Source of the DNA: Larix kaempferi
Lineage: Eukaryota > Streptophyta > Pinopsida > Pinales > Pinaceae
Assembly: GCA_027924585.1 (NCBI GenBank)
Contig: BSBM01001067.1
Coordinates: forward strand, 4,672,501 to 4,736,500
DNA length: 64,000 nt
Direction of reading: 5' to 3'
The translations under genes were made by a program, and so were the position numbers. How positions within the stretch are numbered: the stretch's first letter is position 1; every line of letters starts with the position of its first letter. Positions 1 to 11,314 of this stretch are shown piece by piece. Below the pieces are notes generated by a model. The model ran no database searches and had not been told where the DNA came from. It worked only from the letters and a program-made list of their open reading frames with translations.

Positions 1-1188
1 ATATTTTTATTAAGGTCATGACAAATGAGTTCAATCAACTTCAACAATCAGGCATCAACACCACCAACATCAAGGTACATACCTAGATTGATGTGCTTGA
101 TTAAATTCCAATCCCTTACCCTCAGACATGATAGAATCCAGTCGAAATGTTGCAATCCTGAAAACTATTAAGTCTGTTGAATTCTGAATGGAATCTAAAA
201 GTCTACTTTTTGCCTATGAAGTCCAATGAGGTTGGAACCACTCTCAAACATCCTGAAACAATTAATGGTAATGTTAAAAATTTAAGTAAAAGGATGGAAA
301 ACAAAAGATAAGGAGAATGTCACTTTTACTTCAATGCCTTGTGTACAAAACTATTACCATTCACTGTTACTAGCTTCAATGCCTTGTGTACAAAACTGGT
401 AAAAAATTTCAAACTCCATGGCGATTTTTTGGGACTTCGCGCGATTTTTAAGGAAAAATTGCCAATTTTTTCAAAAAAATCACATGGTCCGATTTTTACA
501 AAAAATCGCAATTTTTTCTTCAGAAAAAATCGCAATTTTTTCTTCAGAAAAAATCGCAATTTTTTCTTCAGAAAAAATCGGCAGGTTGAAAAAATCGCGA
601 TTTTTCGGTGATGTTTTCCACTATGATGAAAAGTATTACAAATATAAATTCACATTGCAACATAACTTTAGGAACCCAAAAAACAAAATGTGGCCCACAT
701 AACTTTAGGGTTTAAGAAAAAGAGTTCTTTATCTTTTTTAAGTTTTACAGCATTCAGAGGAGTGTTGACAGCACATATTTCAGCCAGAATTGGAAATTTC
801 TAAAAGGATGTAGATTCTTTTGAGATTGGGGCCAAGTCAAATATCCTAGAAATAGCCTATGTAGTGATGCATAGCCAGTCTATTCACAACTTGGCCAATT
901 GATGCATGTGCATTGTTGTATACTCATTTGTTCTTTGTGCAGTAACATGATATAAGATTGTACTTTCCAAAAGAAAAAATCAAAGATATTGCATATGGAT
1001 CAGGATATTGATGAAAATAGAAGAAGGATATCCATCTTTGACAATGAGATTTTAGCAATAATCCATCCTATTAAGATCTGAAAGAATTATTTGAATAAAA
1101 GAATTCAAACTATTATCACGATTCACAACCACAATTGTATTTCCCTCCAAAAGGCAGATTGGCGAGCAATAGAAAGTACAAATATTCC
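1..1188. other. AT-rich spacer left of copia A
   Basis: No gene is recognised here. Short open frames around 330-700 exist only because a 24-bp repeat at 509-580 lacks stops. The right edge (from about 1165) is half of a local tandem duplication split by the copia A insertion. Confidence 0.6.
509..580. repeat. 24-bp tandem repeat, 3 copies
   Basis: Three head-to-tail copies of a 24-bp unit lie at 509-532, 533-556 and 557-580, each a run of T, then CTTCAG, a run of A and TCG. Every unit is nearly self-complementary (T6 against A6), so the array could form small hairpins. Related AAAAATCG words extend on both sides, from about 420 to 606. Confidence 0.9.
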
Positions 1189-1193
1189 TTCAC

Positions 1194-1778
1194 TATTAGA
1201 TTTTCTACTTTCAATAAATATTATCTAGGATCTTATCTGAGATAATAACATGCACAGCATAACACAAGAGACACAAAGATTTTCCTCGGGGAAACCATAA
1301 AGGAGAAAACCCCGCAACTTCCTCAGAGATAGAATGATCACCAATACAATGTCACAAAGTAAAATCCAAAATAGAGATAATCTTCAGCAGCCTCTCTCTT
1401 CTCCACTTGTGCGAACTTGTCCTCTCTCTCACTTATGCGAACTTGAGTGAGTGAGTGAATGAATAAATGAGAGAGCCTAGCTCTCTATTTATACTTTACT
1501 TTCACTTGATCTTTTCACTTACTAGGTCGGCCCCAGTTGTACCTGACTGAGTCGACTTCTCTAAAAGACTCTATTAACCCTAATACAATCTGACTCTAGG
1601 GTCTATTGCCCCGACTTACAATGGAGGGTTAACCTCAATGACTTTACATGACCAAAATACAATAATGACTTCTCCGACCGGAGGAATAAACATCTCCGTC
1701 GGAGGTACAAATAAAATACAATAATAATACAATATAAAATACAAGTGAATATCTTCCGAAGTTACAATTACATTAACA
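1194..1778 (-). repeat. 3' LTR of copia A
   Basis: This 585-bp copy matches 6443-7028 over its whole length. On the element strand it starts TGTTAATG and ends CTAATA, where the other copy ends CTAACA. The CA end has therefore mutated to TA here. Confidence 0.93.
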
Positions 1779-1790
1779 CTCCCTCTTAAC
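1779..1790 (-). promoter_or_regulatory. polypurine tract of copia A
   Basis: On the minus strand, AAGAGGGAG lies directly before the 3' LTR, the expected site of plus-strand DNA priming. Copia B, C and D have a comparable tract at the same place. Confidence 0.8.
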
Positions 1791-1984
1791 TAGGAAGGTA
1801 TTCTCTTGACACAGACATCAACACAAGTCTTCAATGTTGGATCATCGTCGTTGTTGCTGCTGAAATCCTCATCATCTCGATCATCGATTGGTAACATCTC
1901 TCGAATCTACTCGTCATAGGACGTTCTACAGAGCCAGCCCTTTTTCATGTTGGATGTAGGCCTAGCCTTCATGGCTAGGCCTAA

Positions 1985-2208
1985 ATGGCTCGGCACTTAT
2001 ATCAACGGCCATGGGAGGACTTTCCTGCCACCATGCTAGAATGGCCCAGCACATATATCAACGACCATGGGAGGACTTGCTTGCCACCATGTCAGAATGG
2101 CTCGGCACTTATATCAACGGCCATTGGAGGACTTTCCTGCCACCATGTCGGAATGGCCTGGCACTTATATCAACGGGCATGGGAGGACTTTCTTGCCACC
2201 ATGCCAGA
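1985..2208. repeat. 56-bp tandem repeat, 4 copies, in copia A 3' region
   Basis: Four units start at 1985, 2041, 2097 and 2153, exactly 56 bp apart, with a degenerate fifth start at 2209. Each contains CTTATATCAACGGCCATGG or a close variant. The array lies between the RNase H end and the polypurine tract, outside the coding region. Relative D has an unrelated array at the same place. Confidence 0.9.
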
Positions 2209-2364
2209 ATGGCCCATGTGTAGTTGCGTCTTTCGGACTCATCACTTCCTCTTGGAAGAAACCTCGATCTAAAGAACACCAAACTTCTCTCTAAAGTACT
2301 CAAACTTCACTCTGGCTAGCGGCTTGGTCAACACATCGGCTATCTGCTCGTCCGTCGCAACATA

Positions 2365-4126
2365 CTAGAGCTTTACTACTCCTCTCTGCACCATATCCTT
2401 GATATAGTGATACTTGATCTCAATATGCTTCGACTTGTCGTGGAACACCGGGTTCTCGGACAACTTCACACAACTCTGGTTGTCACAGAATATACAAGTC
2501 GCCTCTAACTGGAGATCAAACAAATCAGACAGTAGCTTCCTAAGCCATACTGCCTCACAACTAGCCGAACAAGCTGCAACATACTCTGCTTCGGCTATAC
2601 TCAGTGCCACGCACAATTTCTTCCTGCTAAACCAGGAGATCATACTGGATCCCATACTGAAGCAGCATCCCGAAGTGCTCTTCCTATCAGCAGCATTGCT
2701 TGCCCAATCTGAATCAACATAACCCTGCAGTTTAATCTTCTGATTCACGTCATACTTGAGCCCATAATCAACTATACCCTTTAGGTACCTCAATATATGC
2801 TTTGCAGCAACCAGGTGAACTTGTCTCGGATCCGTCCGGAACTGGCTCAATGTGTTCACAGCAAAGCATATATCTGGTCTCGTATTCCTCAGGCACATCA
2901 ATGAACCAATCATCTGACGATACATCGTCGCATCAACTGACTCTGATGAAGCATCATATTGTAGCTTCAAGTTCGATGCCATGGGTGTGGCCATAGCCTT
3001 GCATTCCATCATTCTGAATCTCTTCAAAATCTCCACTGCATACTTCCCTTGTCCAAAGAAGATCCCATCCGCATTTTGTCACACCTCCATACCTAGGAAA
3101 TAGTGCATCATACCCAGGTCCTTCATCTCGAACTCTGCGGCAAGTTTCCTCTTCGTATCTGCAATGAGCCCATACTCCCCTGTTACAAACACGTCATCTA
3201 CATAGAGTAGAAGTATCACTGGATTTCCCACTTCAACCTTGTAGTAAAGGTTGGAATCTGCTTTATTCTTGGTAAAGCCCAAGCTCATCAAGAAACTATC
3301 CATCCTATCGTACCACGTCCTGGATGCTTATTTCAATCCATACAAGGCCTTCTTCAATTTGCACACATGAGTTTGCCTATCATGTGTCTCAAATTCGAGT
3401 GCCTGCTCCACATACACTTCCTCCTCTACTACACCATTCAAGAACGTTGTCTTGACATCCATCTGGTGTACCTTCCATTTCATCACTATAGCCAATGCAA
3501 GTACTAATCTAATGTAAGTGTATCTGGCTACAGGTGCAAATGTCTCCTCATAATCTATGCCTTCCTTTTGGGAGAAGCCACGTGACACAAACCTTGCCTT
3601 GTGTTTCTCTATGCTTCCATCTGCAGCATGCTTGATCTTGTAGATCCACTTGGAAGTCACAACAAACTTCCCTTCTAGTCTCGGAACTACCTCCCAGACA
3701 TCATTCTTCATGATCGACTGGTACTCCTCGATCATGGCATCCTTCCATTCTTTCTTCTCTGTCGCTTCCTCATAGTTGGAATGTTCTTTGTCAATGATGT
3801 CGCACAACAGGGCTACATAACTGGAGTATGGCCTAGGTCTCTTGCTTTCTATGTGCATCCCTTCTGGAGCGCCATACCTCTTTGCATCTTGTATTGCCTC
3901 TCGTACCCATGTTGGCTTCCTCTTGTGGGAGTTCTTCTCACGAAGTGGATCTATAGGTTCTTGTGGTTCTTCCATCTCGCGGTCTTCGTGGTCTTTTGGA
4001 ACTGCTTCTTCCATCACTGAATCTCGAATCCTAGGAACTTCAGGTTCTTCAATATCTTCAATAGGTAGTTTTCTTGATCTTCATCGCTTGTTCTTCTCTC
4101 TTGTAGGTGATGGTACACGATCTTTC
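2365..4126 (-). pseudogene. copia A reverse transcriptase-RNase H (two nonsense codons)
   Basis: This is the C-terminal part of a copia polyprotein. Reading leftwards, an acidic linker precedes RT, starting with a YEEATEKKEWKDAM-like segment at about 3770. The RT active site LYVDDVFVTG is near 3200. RNase H follows, with GYVDSDWA, AEAEYVA and CDNQS holding the acidic residues. RT would copy the element RNA and RNase H would remove it in cytoplasmic particles. Two in-frame stops interrupt it: TAA at 3328-3330 after ALYGLK and TGA at 3079-3081 after GMEV, both single-base changes in the family pattern. Otherwise the frame is open, in line with the young LTRs. Integrase is not joined to it. Confidence 0.9.
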
Positions 4127-4540
4127 CTACAAGTCAAGTTCAATTGCATGAGTAGAAACATCTCATAGTTTCCAAAACAAATTCTTACGCATAAAGACAT
4201 AGGTCATACAGTTATGCAATTATCTTAGCCAATGCTTCAATACAACATTCATCCATATCCCGCAACTTTCTAGATGCCTTCCATCTCTACCAGAACATTG
4301 TTAAGAGTGTGCACTACTCCCAACATATCAGCAAAAAGGTTTCATTCTAGATAAGTAGCAATGGAATGTTGTACAGTACCATGGGCCACTTACCCATCAC
4401 ATGCATATTAGTAATATACTGTTCATTAATGCAAATATACTAATATGCATACACAACCTAAATCTAGGAACATAAGTATGTACACCACTGAACAATATTA
4501 TTTAAATAAATAGATATATAAGAAATGACAATTCAAATAC
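4127..4540 (-). other. intron-like conserved non-coding block in copia A
   Basis: This block of about 414 bp begins GTATTTGAATTG and ends CTTGACTTGTAG on the element strand. It separates a truncated integrase remnant from the RT region and has no long frame. Element D has the homologous block at 62706-63112 with the same GT and AG ends (CTTATAG there). It may be an intron, or an old replacement of the integrase C-terminal part. Splicing is inferred, not shown. Confidence 0.55.
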
Positions 4541-4776
4541 TTATCTTTGTTTGTTTGTTGGGTGTACTCCCTCTTGATCTTTGCTTCCTTACAGGAACTA
4601 CTGGAGTCTTTGACAAAGTGTTCTTCTTCATCGTCTGATTCTGAGGTCTTGTGCCTTCCTTGCTTATGATCAGAAATGTTGAGCAAGTATTCTACACTTG
4701 CTAGAGTAGACTTTATGTGTCCTTTCTTATGTACCCAAAACAATGTTGAAATGGATGAGAGGCTTCCATAGAGCAT
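4541..4776 (-). pseudogene. copia A integrase remnant
   Basis: A short minus-strand segment ends in CKEAKIKREYT. This matches the stretch just after the second catalytic aspartate region of copia integrases. What precedes it (FVKDSSSS and an acidic run) is only distantly integrase-like, and the zinc-binding part and the catalytic triad are not visible. The sequence stops being integrase exactly where the intron-like block begins. Confidence 0.6.
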
Positions 4777-4913
4777 CGATCTTTATTTGTTTTCCAGAGT
4801 CCAACTCTGTAGTATCTTCTCCTACTCCTTTCATGCAATACTAAAAGTCATCTCTCGCTTTTACCTTATGAGGTGGAACCTTCTGAATGAACCCTTGTAA
4901 CTGGTTACCTTCG

Positions 4914-5812
4914 TTACAATACATATTCTTCATCACTTGAAGAATCATCTCTTTCTTCTTCTCTAGTTCTTTTCCTTGGAGGTTCATCATCTTCTGCAGT
5001 GTGAGCATGGTGCCTTTTCTTCTTGCTCTTCTTGTTGTGGGAGCCACTTTTGTTACTGGGACAATCTCTGGAGTAGTGTCCCTTCTCATCGCATTTATAA
5101 CATCTAACAGTAGATAGATCTCTCTTGAATCTTCTAAAGTTATCCCTTTGACTTTGGTGGTGGTGTTTCTCCATCTTACTGTAATGGTGCTCCCTTTTGT
5201 TATTATTCCTCATGGAGTGTGCTGTGAGAGCTTGATCGTCGTTTGCTCCCATCTTCTCTTCTCGAGCTACAAGTCGAGCTTCTTCTTGTGAGCATTCCTC
5301 CCACAGCTTACTGAATGTGATTAACTTCTTTATAGCACAAATCCCTTGAATGAAAGAGTCCCATGATCTAGGGAGACCATTCAAGGTGGTCATCACAATT
5401 TCTCCCATCTTCTACATTTTCTCCCACAACTTCAAGTTGTTCCTTGATCTGAGAGACCCTTGTAAAGTAAGACTGCATGGTCTCTGCATTTTGTATCTTC
5501 ACATTCTTCAACTGGTTCCTCAAGGTCATCTTCTGGTTTATACTATTCCCTTCAAACAGCTTGGTCAAGGCATCAAACATCTCTTTAAGTGTCTTCAAGA
5601 TGATCCTTAATAGAATCTGCAATGATCCTCTTGGCCTTAACCAAGTTCTTCTTGTGCAAGGCTTTAGCCTCATCTCCCTCTTGTGCTGGAACCTCTTCAT
5701 TCACATAAGTGTCCAATTCATCCTCTTCTAGGACAAGCCCAATCCTATACTTCCATGCTTGAAAGTTATCAACCCCTTCAAACTTATCCTCAAGCTTGGT
5801 ATGGTGAGACAT
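4914..5812 (-). pseudogene. copia A gag (frameshifted)
   Basis: Capsid polyprotein of a copia element. The start chosen is the ATG at 5812, giving MSHHTKLEDKFEG and then the FQAWKYRIGLVLEED segment typical of the UBN2/gag family. The frame then shifts near 5590 and again near 5400. The C-terminal frame keeps the CCHC zinc knuckle CYKCDEKGHYSRDC near 5100, followed by a basic tract and an acidic tail. Gag packages the element RNA in cytoplasmic particles. No protease follows, so this copy could not mature its own particles even with its frames intact. Confidence 0.85.
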
Positions 5813-6430
5813 CTTTAATGAGAACCTCAAATGGAAATGACAAAGATTTAGATCTTACCAATTTGAGATGCTGAGCTAAGATTGGTCCTGGAGCTGGCTA
5901 GCCTAGGGTTTGACAGAGAAACCCTAAATTTTCAAACTTGGAATTTGGAACTTTTGATTGGATAGATAGATGCGCTTGACTGAGGTGAGTATGTTGGTAT
6001 ACTTGGTTTCTAAAGATTCCAAAATTTCACCCTTGAAAATTGACTTGCGAAATTCGGATCTGCAGTTTTCTGGTTTTTTCTGGTTTTTTGGTTTTTTTGG
6101 TCCAAAGTCAAACTAGGGTCTGACTTTTCGAGAGTTTTACCCAACCAAAAATTTCGATCTTCGTCTCAAAATTTTGATCTTGGAGAGGCGCACTTCCCTA
6201 TGCCAATTGCACTCCAAAATTCCAATTCTGTGAGAAACCCTAATTTTCCTCCGGCAGTAGTGACGGGCCAAAAAATGAAAATTCTCAGAATTAACTTCTG
6301 CTTCGACAGAAAGATGCGCCTTCCTTAGGCGAGTTAGCCTAGCCTCCTTTCATTGATGATTTGTGGAGAGAAATCCAAAAAATAAGAAGCCCTAGCTTCT
6401 GCAATTGCACAGTGTCTTCTTCTCAGGTTA

Positions 6431-6442
6431 GCTCTGATACCA
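6431..6442 (-). promoter_or_regulatory. primer-binding site of copia A
   Basis: GCTCTGATACCA on the plus strand, i.e. TGGTATCAGAGC on the element strand, directly abuts the 5' LTR. It is complementary to the 3' end of plant initiator-Met tRNA. Confidence 0.95.
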
Positions 6443-7028
6443 TGTTAGATTTTCTACTTTTAATCAATATTATCTCGGATCTTATCTAAGAGAATAACAT
6501 GCACTGCATAACACAAGAGACACAAAGATTTTCCTCGGGGAAACCATAAAGGAGAAAACCCCGCAACTTCCTCAGAGATAGAATGATCACCAATACAATG
6601 TCACAAAAGTAAAACCCAAAATAGAGATGGTCTTCAGCAGCTTCTCTCTTCTCCACTTGTGCGAACTTGTCCTCTCTCTCACTTATGCGAACTTGAGTGA
6701 GTGAGTGAATGAATAAATGAGAGAGCCTAGCTCTCTATTTATACTTTACTTTCACTTGATCTTTTCACTTACTAGGTCGGCCCCAGTTGTACCTAACTGG
6801 GCCGACTTCTCTAGAAGACTCTATTAACCCTAATACAATCTGACTCTGGGGTTTATTGCCCTGACTTACAATGGAGGGTTAACCTCAATGACTTTACATG
6901 ACCAAAATACAATAATGACTTCTCCGACCGGAGGAATAAGCATCTTCGTCGAAGGTACAAATAAAATACAATAATAATACAATATAAAATATAAGTGAAT
7001 ATCTTCCGAAGTTACAATTACATTAACA
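6443..7028 (-). repeat. 5' LTR of copia A
   Basis: A 586-bp LTR, TGTTAATG...TCTAACA on the element strand. It holds the promoter and should start transcription leftwards. Confidence 0.93.
6735..6743 (-). promoter_or_regulatory. TATA box in 5' LTR of copia A
   Basis: TATAAATAG on the minus strand lies in the middle of the 5' LTR, and is repeated in the 3' LTR and in element D (about 59939-59947). Position and conservation fit the LTR promoter. Confidence 0.7.
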
Positions 7029-7033
7029 TTCAC

Positions 7034-7150
7034 TTCTGACAAATACAATCACAACATAAGATATAGAGTCAAGACTGACCAGCAATAGACAGTACAAATA
7101 TCCCTCGACTTCTGATGAATACAAGCCCAAGATAAGATATAGACCGAGAA
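7034..7150. repeat. tandem duplication split by copia A
   Basis: Removing copia A and one TSD joins 1165-1193 to 7034-7080. This forms a unit of about 76 bp that is repeated at 7081-7150 (AGCAATAGACAGTACAAATA against AGCAATAGAAAGTACAAATA, and a shared ATAAGATATAGA end). The insertion therefore landed inside an existing direct repeat. Confidence 0.75.
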
Positions 7151-7389
7151 AAGAGTGTGGTAGCAGATGTCCTCCCCCACTTATATATGGTAACAATTGC
7201 TCATGGGAGTTTCCAGGATATTATCAAAGGGAAACAAGAAGATATGGAGTACCAGGAAATTTAAACATTGTTCAAATTAGCAAAATCAAGCACAAAATTA
7301 TAGATGGGAGAAAAATACGCTATTGTACATGATACCCTTGTTGTCACCAATATTCACGTTGTAAAGTACAACGTTCTATCAGTTCCATA

Positions 7390-8620
7390 ACAGCATGTTG
7401 ATTGCAAAAAATATGAGAATGTAAATTTTTCAAACCCCAACCCGGTTTCAAGTTTTGTTTGCGTAGAGTTTAATGCCCAAACCCCATTAGCTTCTCATGA
7501 ACAGAAAATTGACAATTTGCTTGAAACACGAGATTTTTTAACAATTTTTCAAATACAGAAATTTAAACCAGCCACATGAAAATATTAAGACTCGGAAACC
7601 AGCCACATGAAAATATTAAGACTCGGAAATTTAGCCAACTTGGCTCAGGAAAAACCCCGAAGGGAAAACCTGACAGAGAGAGAAAATTTTATTTCTGCAC
7701 AGGAATTACAAATTCAGAACAGCAGTACTTATCTCTTTATTTTCTTCTCGAAAAACGTGCCAGTAACTCACTAACATATCTGCTGTATGGATTCCTCAGA
7801 AACTGAACTGTACGACCACCTTGAAAAGTGTGTTGTATGGCCCACACGTGCAAACAGAACTTCTTGATTTCTGTGCATTTTCTCGAAATCTGTGCACTGT
7901 ACCAGCCTCGAAAATCATGCTCTGTACGGTATATCAGACAGCAATAAATGCTGTACCTCTCCTAAAAAACTGTGCCACAGTTTACCTCGATTTCTGTGCT
8001 ACTGTACGGACCATAATTAAATGTAATGTACGGCCTCCTCTTCTCGATTTCTGTGCATAATAATTGCTGCTATGAATGCCTTGATTTCTGTGCCAGCTTT
8101 TTCTTAGGAATTCGTGCTCTTCTTCTTGGGAATTGTGCCCTGCAAATCTCCTTGATTTCTGTTTCAAGGGTTTTGACTCTTCCCTCATGAATTCGACCTC
8201 TTCCTTCTCTCTTCTCCTTGCTCTCCCAAAATCTCTTTGGTGAAAGTGAATAATGATGCCTTCAATACCTAACTCCTCCCTTTTTTATCATGGCAACTTC
8301 CTCCTTTTCATCCAATGGCTTAGATTAGATATGATGAAGGGTTCACATTAATTACTCATTAATAACTCAATTAAATAATATTTAATGCTCAAATATCATT
8401 TAATACGTGAGTTCCCTCTTTTAATTAAACACTCACTTTATTTCTCATAAAGTGAACTTAGGAGAAAATTATAACTTAAAGTACTTTATAAAGTGACTTT
8501 ATGAACATAAAGTACATCACACTTTAATAAAGTGCTAGGGACCACTTTTTAAAGTTTTGTCCACCCTAGGCATCTCAAGGTGGAAAAATACTTCCCTTGG
8601 TACAAATTTTAACAGAGAAA
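7390..8620. repeat. decayed LTR-like sequence related to copia C LTR
   Basis: No gene is seen. The order of elements resembles the LTR of copia C (45611-46583) and copia B: an AAACCCC segment, a GGAAAAACCCCGAAGGGAAAACC segment in overlapping pieces, TGTACGG words, then CCAATGGCTTAGATTAGAT late in the unit. The motif TTGATTTCTGTGC recurs at least five times between 7862 and 8160. Borders and TSD could not be fixed, so extent and solo-LTR status are inferred. Confidence 0.4.
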
Positions 8621-9120
8621 AGGTACTCACAAATGCATAAATAATGCATAAATACTTTTGGGAAGTGCCAAGTGAATAAATTATAAAAGCCATGCCTGCC
8701 AGAAATCTTGTGCCCTTGTCTACAACAAATGACAAATGGGAAAGTATATCAATTAATTCTTTTACCAATTCACCCAAAACACAGAAGCATGAGGATCACA
8801 CCATGGTGGTGGTAGAATACCGAATTGCCAGGATTCATTCCATGCAAAAAGAATAATAAAGAAGGTATAGCCAATATTCTCATTTCCCAAGTATTTTATA
8901 CTTATGGATTGCCCATAAATTTCATAACCAATAGAGATCTTAAATTCACTAGAATCTTTTGAAGGATCTCTTCAAGGCATTGGAATGCATTTGAGTTTCA
9001 GCAGTGGAGACTGTCCCCAAATAGATGGGAAAACCGAGAGTGAATCAAAGAATGGTAGACATGTTAAGGCCACCCATAACTCCAACCAATCAGCTTGGTA
9101 AGCAAACATTCCTTTCGTTG
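8621..9120. other. spacer, nothing recognised
   Basis: AT-rich sequence without a supportable gene. Its right part may be upstream LINE sequence, but I see no conserved motif in it. Confidence 0.4.
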
Positions 9121-9129
9121 AATTTCCAT

Positions 9130-9600
9130 AATAACAGTGTATATTGTGCAACTAGAATGATAACTTTTGGAGCAAGGAATGGAGACCCTTTCATTCAAGA
9201 AAGAAGACTTGGGATAGAAAAGACGAAGAACTATGTTGTTCTTTGGTAGATTTCAAAAAGGCTTTGACACCGTCCCAAAAGAAAAACTATGGGAGAGGCT
9301 GGCAGAAATAGGGATCCCATATGATTAGGGGGTAGCGAGATTAGAGTAGCATGTGAAAGCTAAAATCAGAACTGCGGAAGGTCTTTTGGAGAGCTTCAAC
9401 AGTGACAACAGGTGAAACAAGATTGCCCCCTCCCCCATGCTATTTGGTCTCTACATAAATAAGCAAAAAGAGTGGATAAACAAAAGAGGTGGGGGGGTGA
9501 ACATCGCTGGGATCATAATAAAGATTATGCTATATACAGATGATGTAGTACTAACTTGACAACTAGGAATTGCACCACCTATAGGATCACCTAAAGACCT
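9130..9600 (+). pseudogene. LINE reverse transcriptase fragment
   Basis: Conceptual translation across frames gives DFKKAFDTVPKEKLWERL-like sequence near 9250, a degenerate PLSPMLFGLYIN-like block near 9430, then MLYTDDVVLT near 9535, the RT active site of a non-LTR element. Stops and frameshifts break it. It ends at the gypsy LTR boundary (9614), so the gypsy insertion or a later deletion removed its 3' part. Its style resembles the minus-strand fragment at 28742-29370, not the zf-RVT-bearing one at 57.5 kb. Confidence 0.85.
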
Positions 9601-9613
9601 TAGAGTCCCTTTG

Positions 9614-11051
9614 TGTAATATCCCAACTGATATTCGTTGCCTTTTATAGTGTTTCTGATGTAGTTTCTTGCTTACTTGAAGTCTTGTAACCCAATACTGA
9701 AGTAAAATATGAATGCATGTGCCATACTGTGATTGCATGATCATGCATGCAAATGCATGGGGTCGCATAAACCCTAAATAGCCCAAGTAATCAAATATGC
9801 AATAAGATAAAGTTAGGAATGATGCATGTATGTACCAATGACTTGTGCTTGAGAATCGAGATGTACGTCAATGTGAGATAAACATGCAAGTCATGCGCTG
9901 AGAATAGGTCAAGATATGTGATGACCTCTACCAGACAATGCACCCATGCAATAATGGCGCCTTCTTCAGACTTTAAGTTGAATAATAAATGCTCCAATGA
10001 TGTGAGATAGCTCAAGGAAGCTACATGGAAGCCATGCACTAGGTCTAGGGCTTGATGCGAATTGCTTCCTCAAGGAAAGTCGCCCATGCAAGGAAAGGCG
10101 CTCCTCTGATATATGAATTGATGATAAGTCTCTCCAACAACTGAAGTATAAGCCTGTATTTAGTAACTAGGCTAGCAATAGCTCTCCAAGAAGGATAGAA
10201 GAGGCATGCAGACCAAATAGCTGAGATTGGTCAAGTTATAAAGATCTTTGAATTTCCCAATTCGCCCATGCAGTGGAGGGTGAGCTCTCCTTGATCCAAT
10301 GAGCGTAATTAAGTCTTCAAAATGAAAGAAACTGGATCCAATAGCAATAGAATAGATTACCAACAAGATTCCTTTGAATACTGAGAAGAATGAAGCTTGT
10401 ACTGTTCAGATGATTGCGCCCTCAATGCTCCAATGGATGCGCGCCTCTCTCTGAGTAATTACTTGATGGTAGACTCGAATCCTACTACCGAATGATGAAT
10501 AGTGATGAACTAATGAATAACAATGTTGAACCTATATGATCCAACCTGAAAGTGACTAGGGCAGATAGATTCTGCTGCCAAAATACACTTGTTGGTTTAG
10601 TGCGCCCTCAACCCTAACTTGGCTCTCTGAGCCCTCCAAATCGAATTCTCAAATCGATAATCAATTAGCAGACCTAGCAATTCACCTTTTTCCTTCTTTT
10701 ATCACTTTGACACTGCATGCCCTAACTTTTACATGCCTAGGTCGCTTTTCTCTTTTAATTTGTAGTTGAGCTTGCATGCACTACTCCCAGCATGCATGCA
10801 ACTTAATTAATGTGCTTTTTGTGCATGCATGATGAAATATGGCCCACATGTAATGCATGTAAGTTGTTCCTTGTTCTTGTGGCCTTCCTTTATCTACTAA
10901 TGACCTAATAACATTGATTAAGATGTTCTCTTTGTTCTGAATGGTATCAATCCTCAGTCAATTCCCTGATTGTCAGTACCCACTCGAACCTATGGGAATT
11001 AGATAGGTTAGCGGGATGGTCCCTACTGCTTAAGCAGAAGAGGACATTATA
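9614..11051 (-). repeat. 3' LTR of gypsy chromovirus
   Basis: A 1,438-bp LTR, clearly but imperfectly matching 18781-20062. It is rich in GCATGCAT words. A pyrimidine-rich stretch directly right of it on the plus strand (AGTCCTCCCCGCTC) is the polypurine tract on the element strand. Confidence 0.88.
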
Positions 11052-11101
11052 GTCCTCCCCGCTCGAAATTGCTTGTCCTCAAGCAACTGTAATGTTGGGT
11101 G

Positions 11102-11314
11102 CTAGAACACCTGTTCCCCTTCCCATGTGGCCTCTTCTATTGGTAATTCTTTCCATTGAACCAAGTATTCTCGTATGATCTTGTTCCTTAATTTTCTTTC
11201 CCGAACTTGCAGAATTCGTTCTAGAACCAAAATCAGTTGCCCCTCGTCATCAAGGGGGGGTTGCTCTGATGAAGTAACAATCTGTTGGCCTACTGCTTTC
11301 TTGAGGTTAGACAC
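11102..11314 (-). pseudogene. chromodomain at gypsy integrase C-terminus
   Basis: The translation contains ILQVRERKLRNKIIREYLVQW followed closely by KELPIEEATWEGE, the core of a chromodomain at the C-terminus of chromovirus integrases. In the family this module guides integration towards particular chromatin. It is open over about 70 residues, but the link to the upstream integrase is broken by frameshifts. Confidence 0.85.

Larger units (their letters stand above)
1194..7028 (-). mobile_element. Ty1-copia retrotransposon A, LTRs and TSD intact, pol defective
   Basis: The element is bounded by LTRs at 1194-1778 and 6443-7028 and flanked by the 5-bp duplication TTCAC (1189-1193 and 7029-7033). 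A primer-binding site complementary to initiator-Met tRNA abuts the right LTR and a purine tract abuts the left LTR, so it reads on the minus strand. In reading order it carries gag, a short integrase remnant, an intron-like block, RT and RNase H. Protease and the integrase catalytic core were not found. About 25 differences between the 586-bp LTRs by eye (about 96% identity) indicate a fairly recent insertion of an already defective copy, so its enzymes were probably supplied in trans. Confidence 0.93.

Noticed and set aside
326-702. Open frames on both strands
   Set aside because: They arise from the 24-bp tandem repeat, whose length is a multiple of three and which lacks stops.
2414-2996. 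Plus-strand frames
   Set aside because: Antisense shadows of the copia A RNase H region. The same applies to 61519-61818 and 61948-62199 for copia D.
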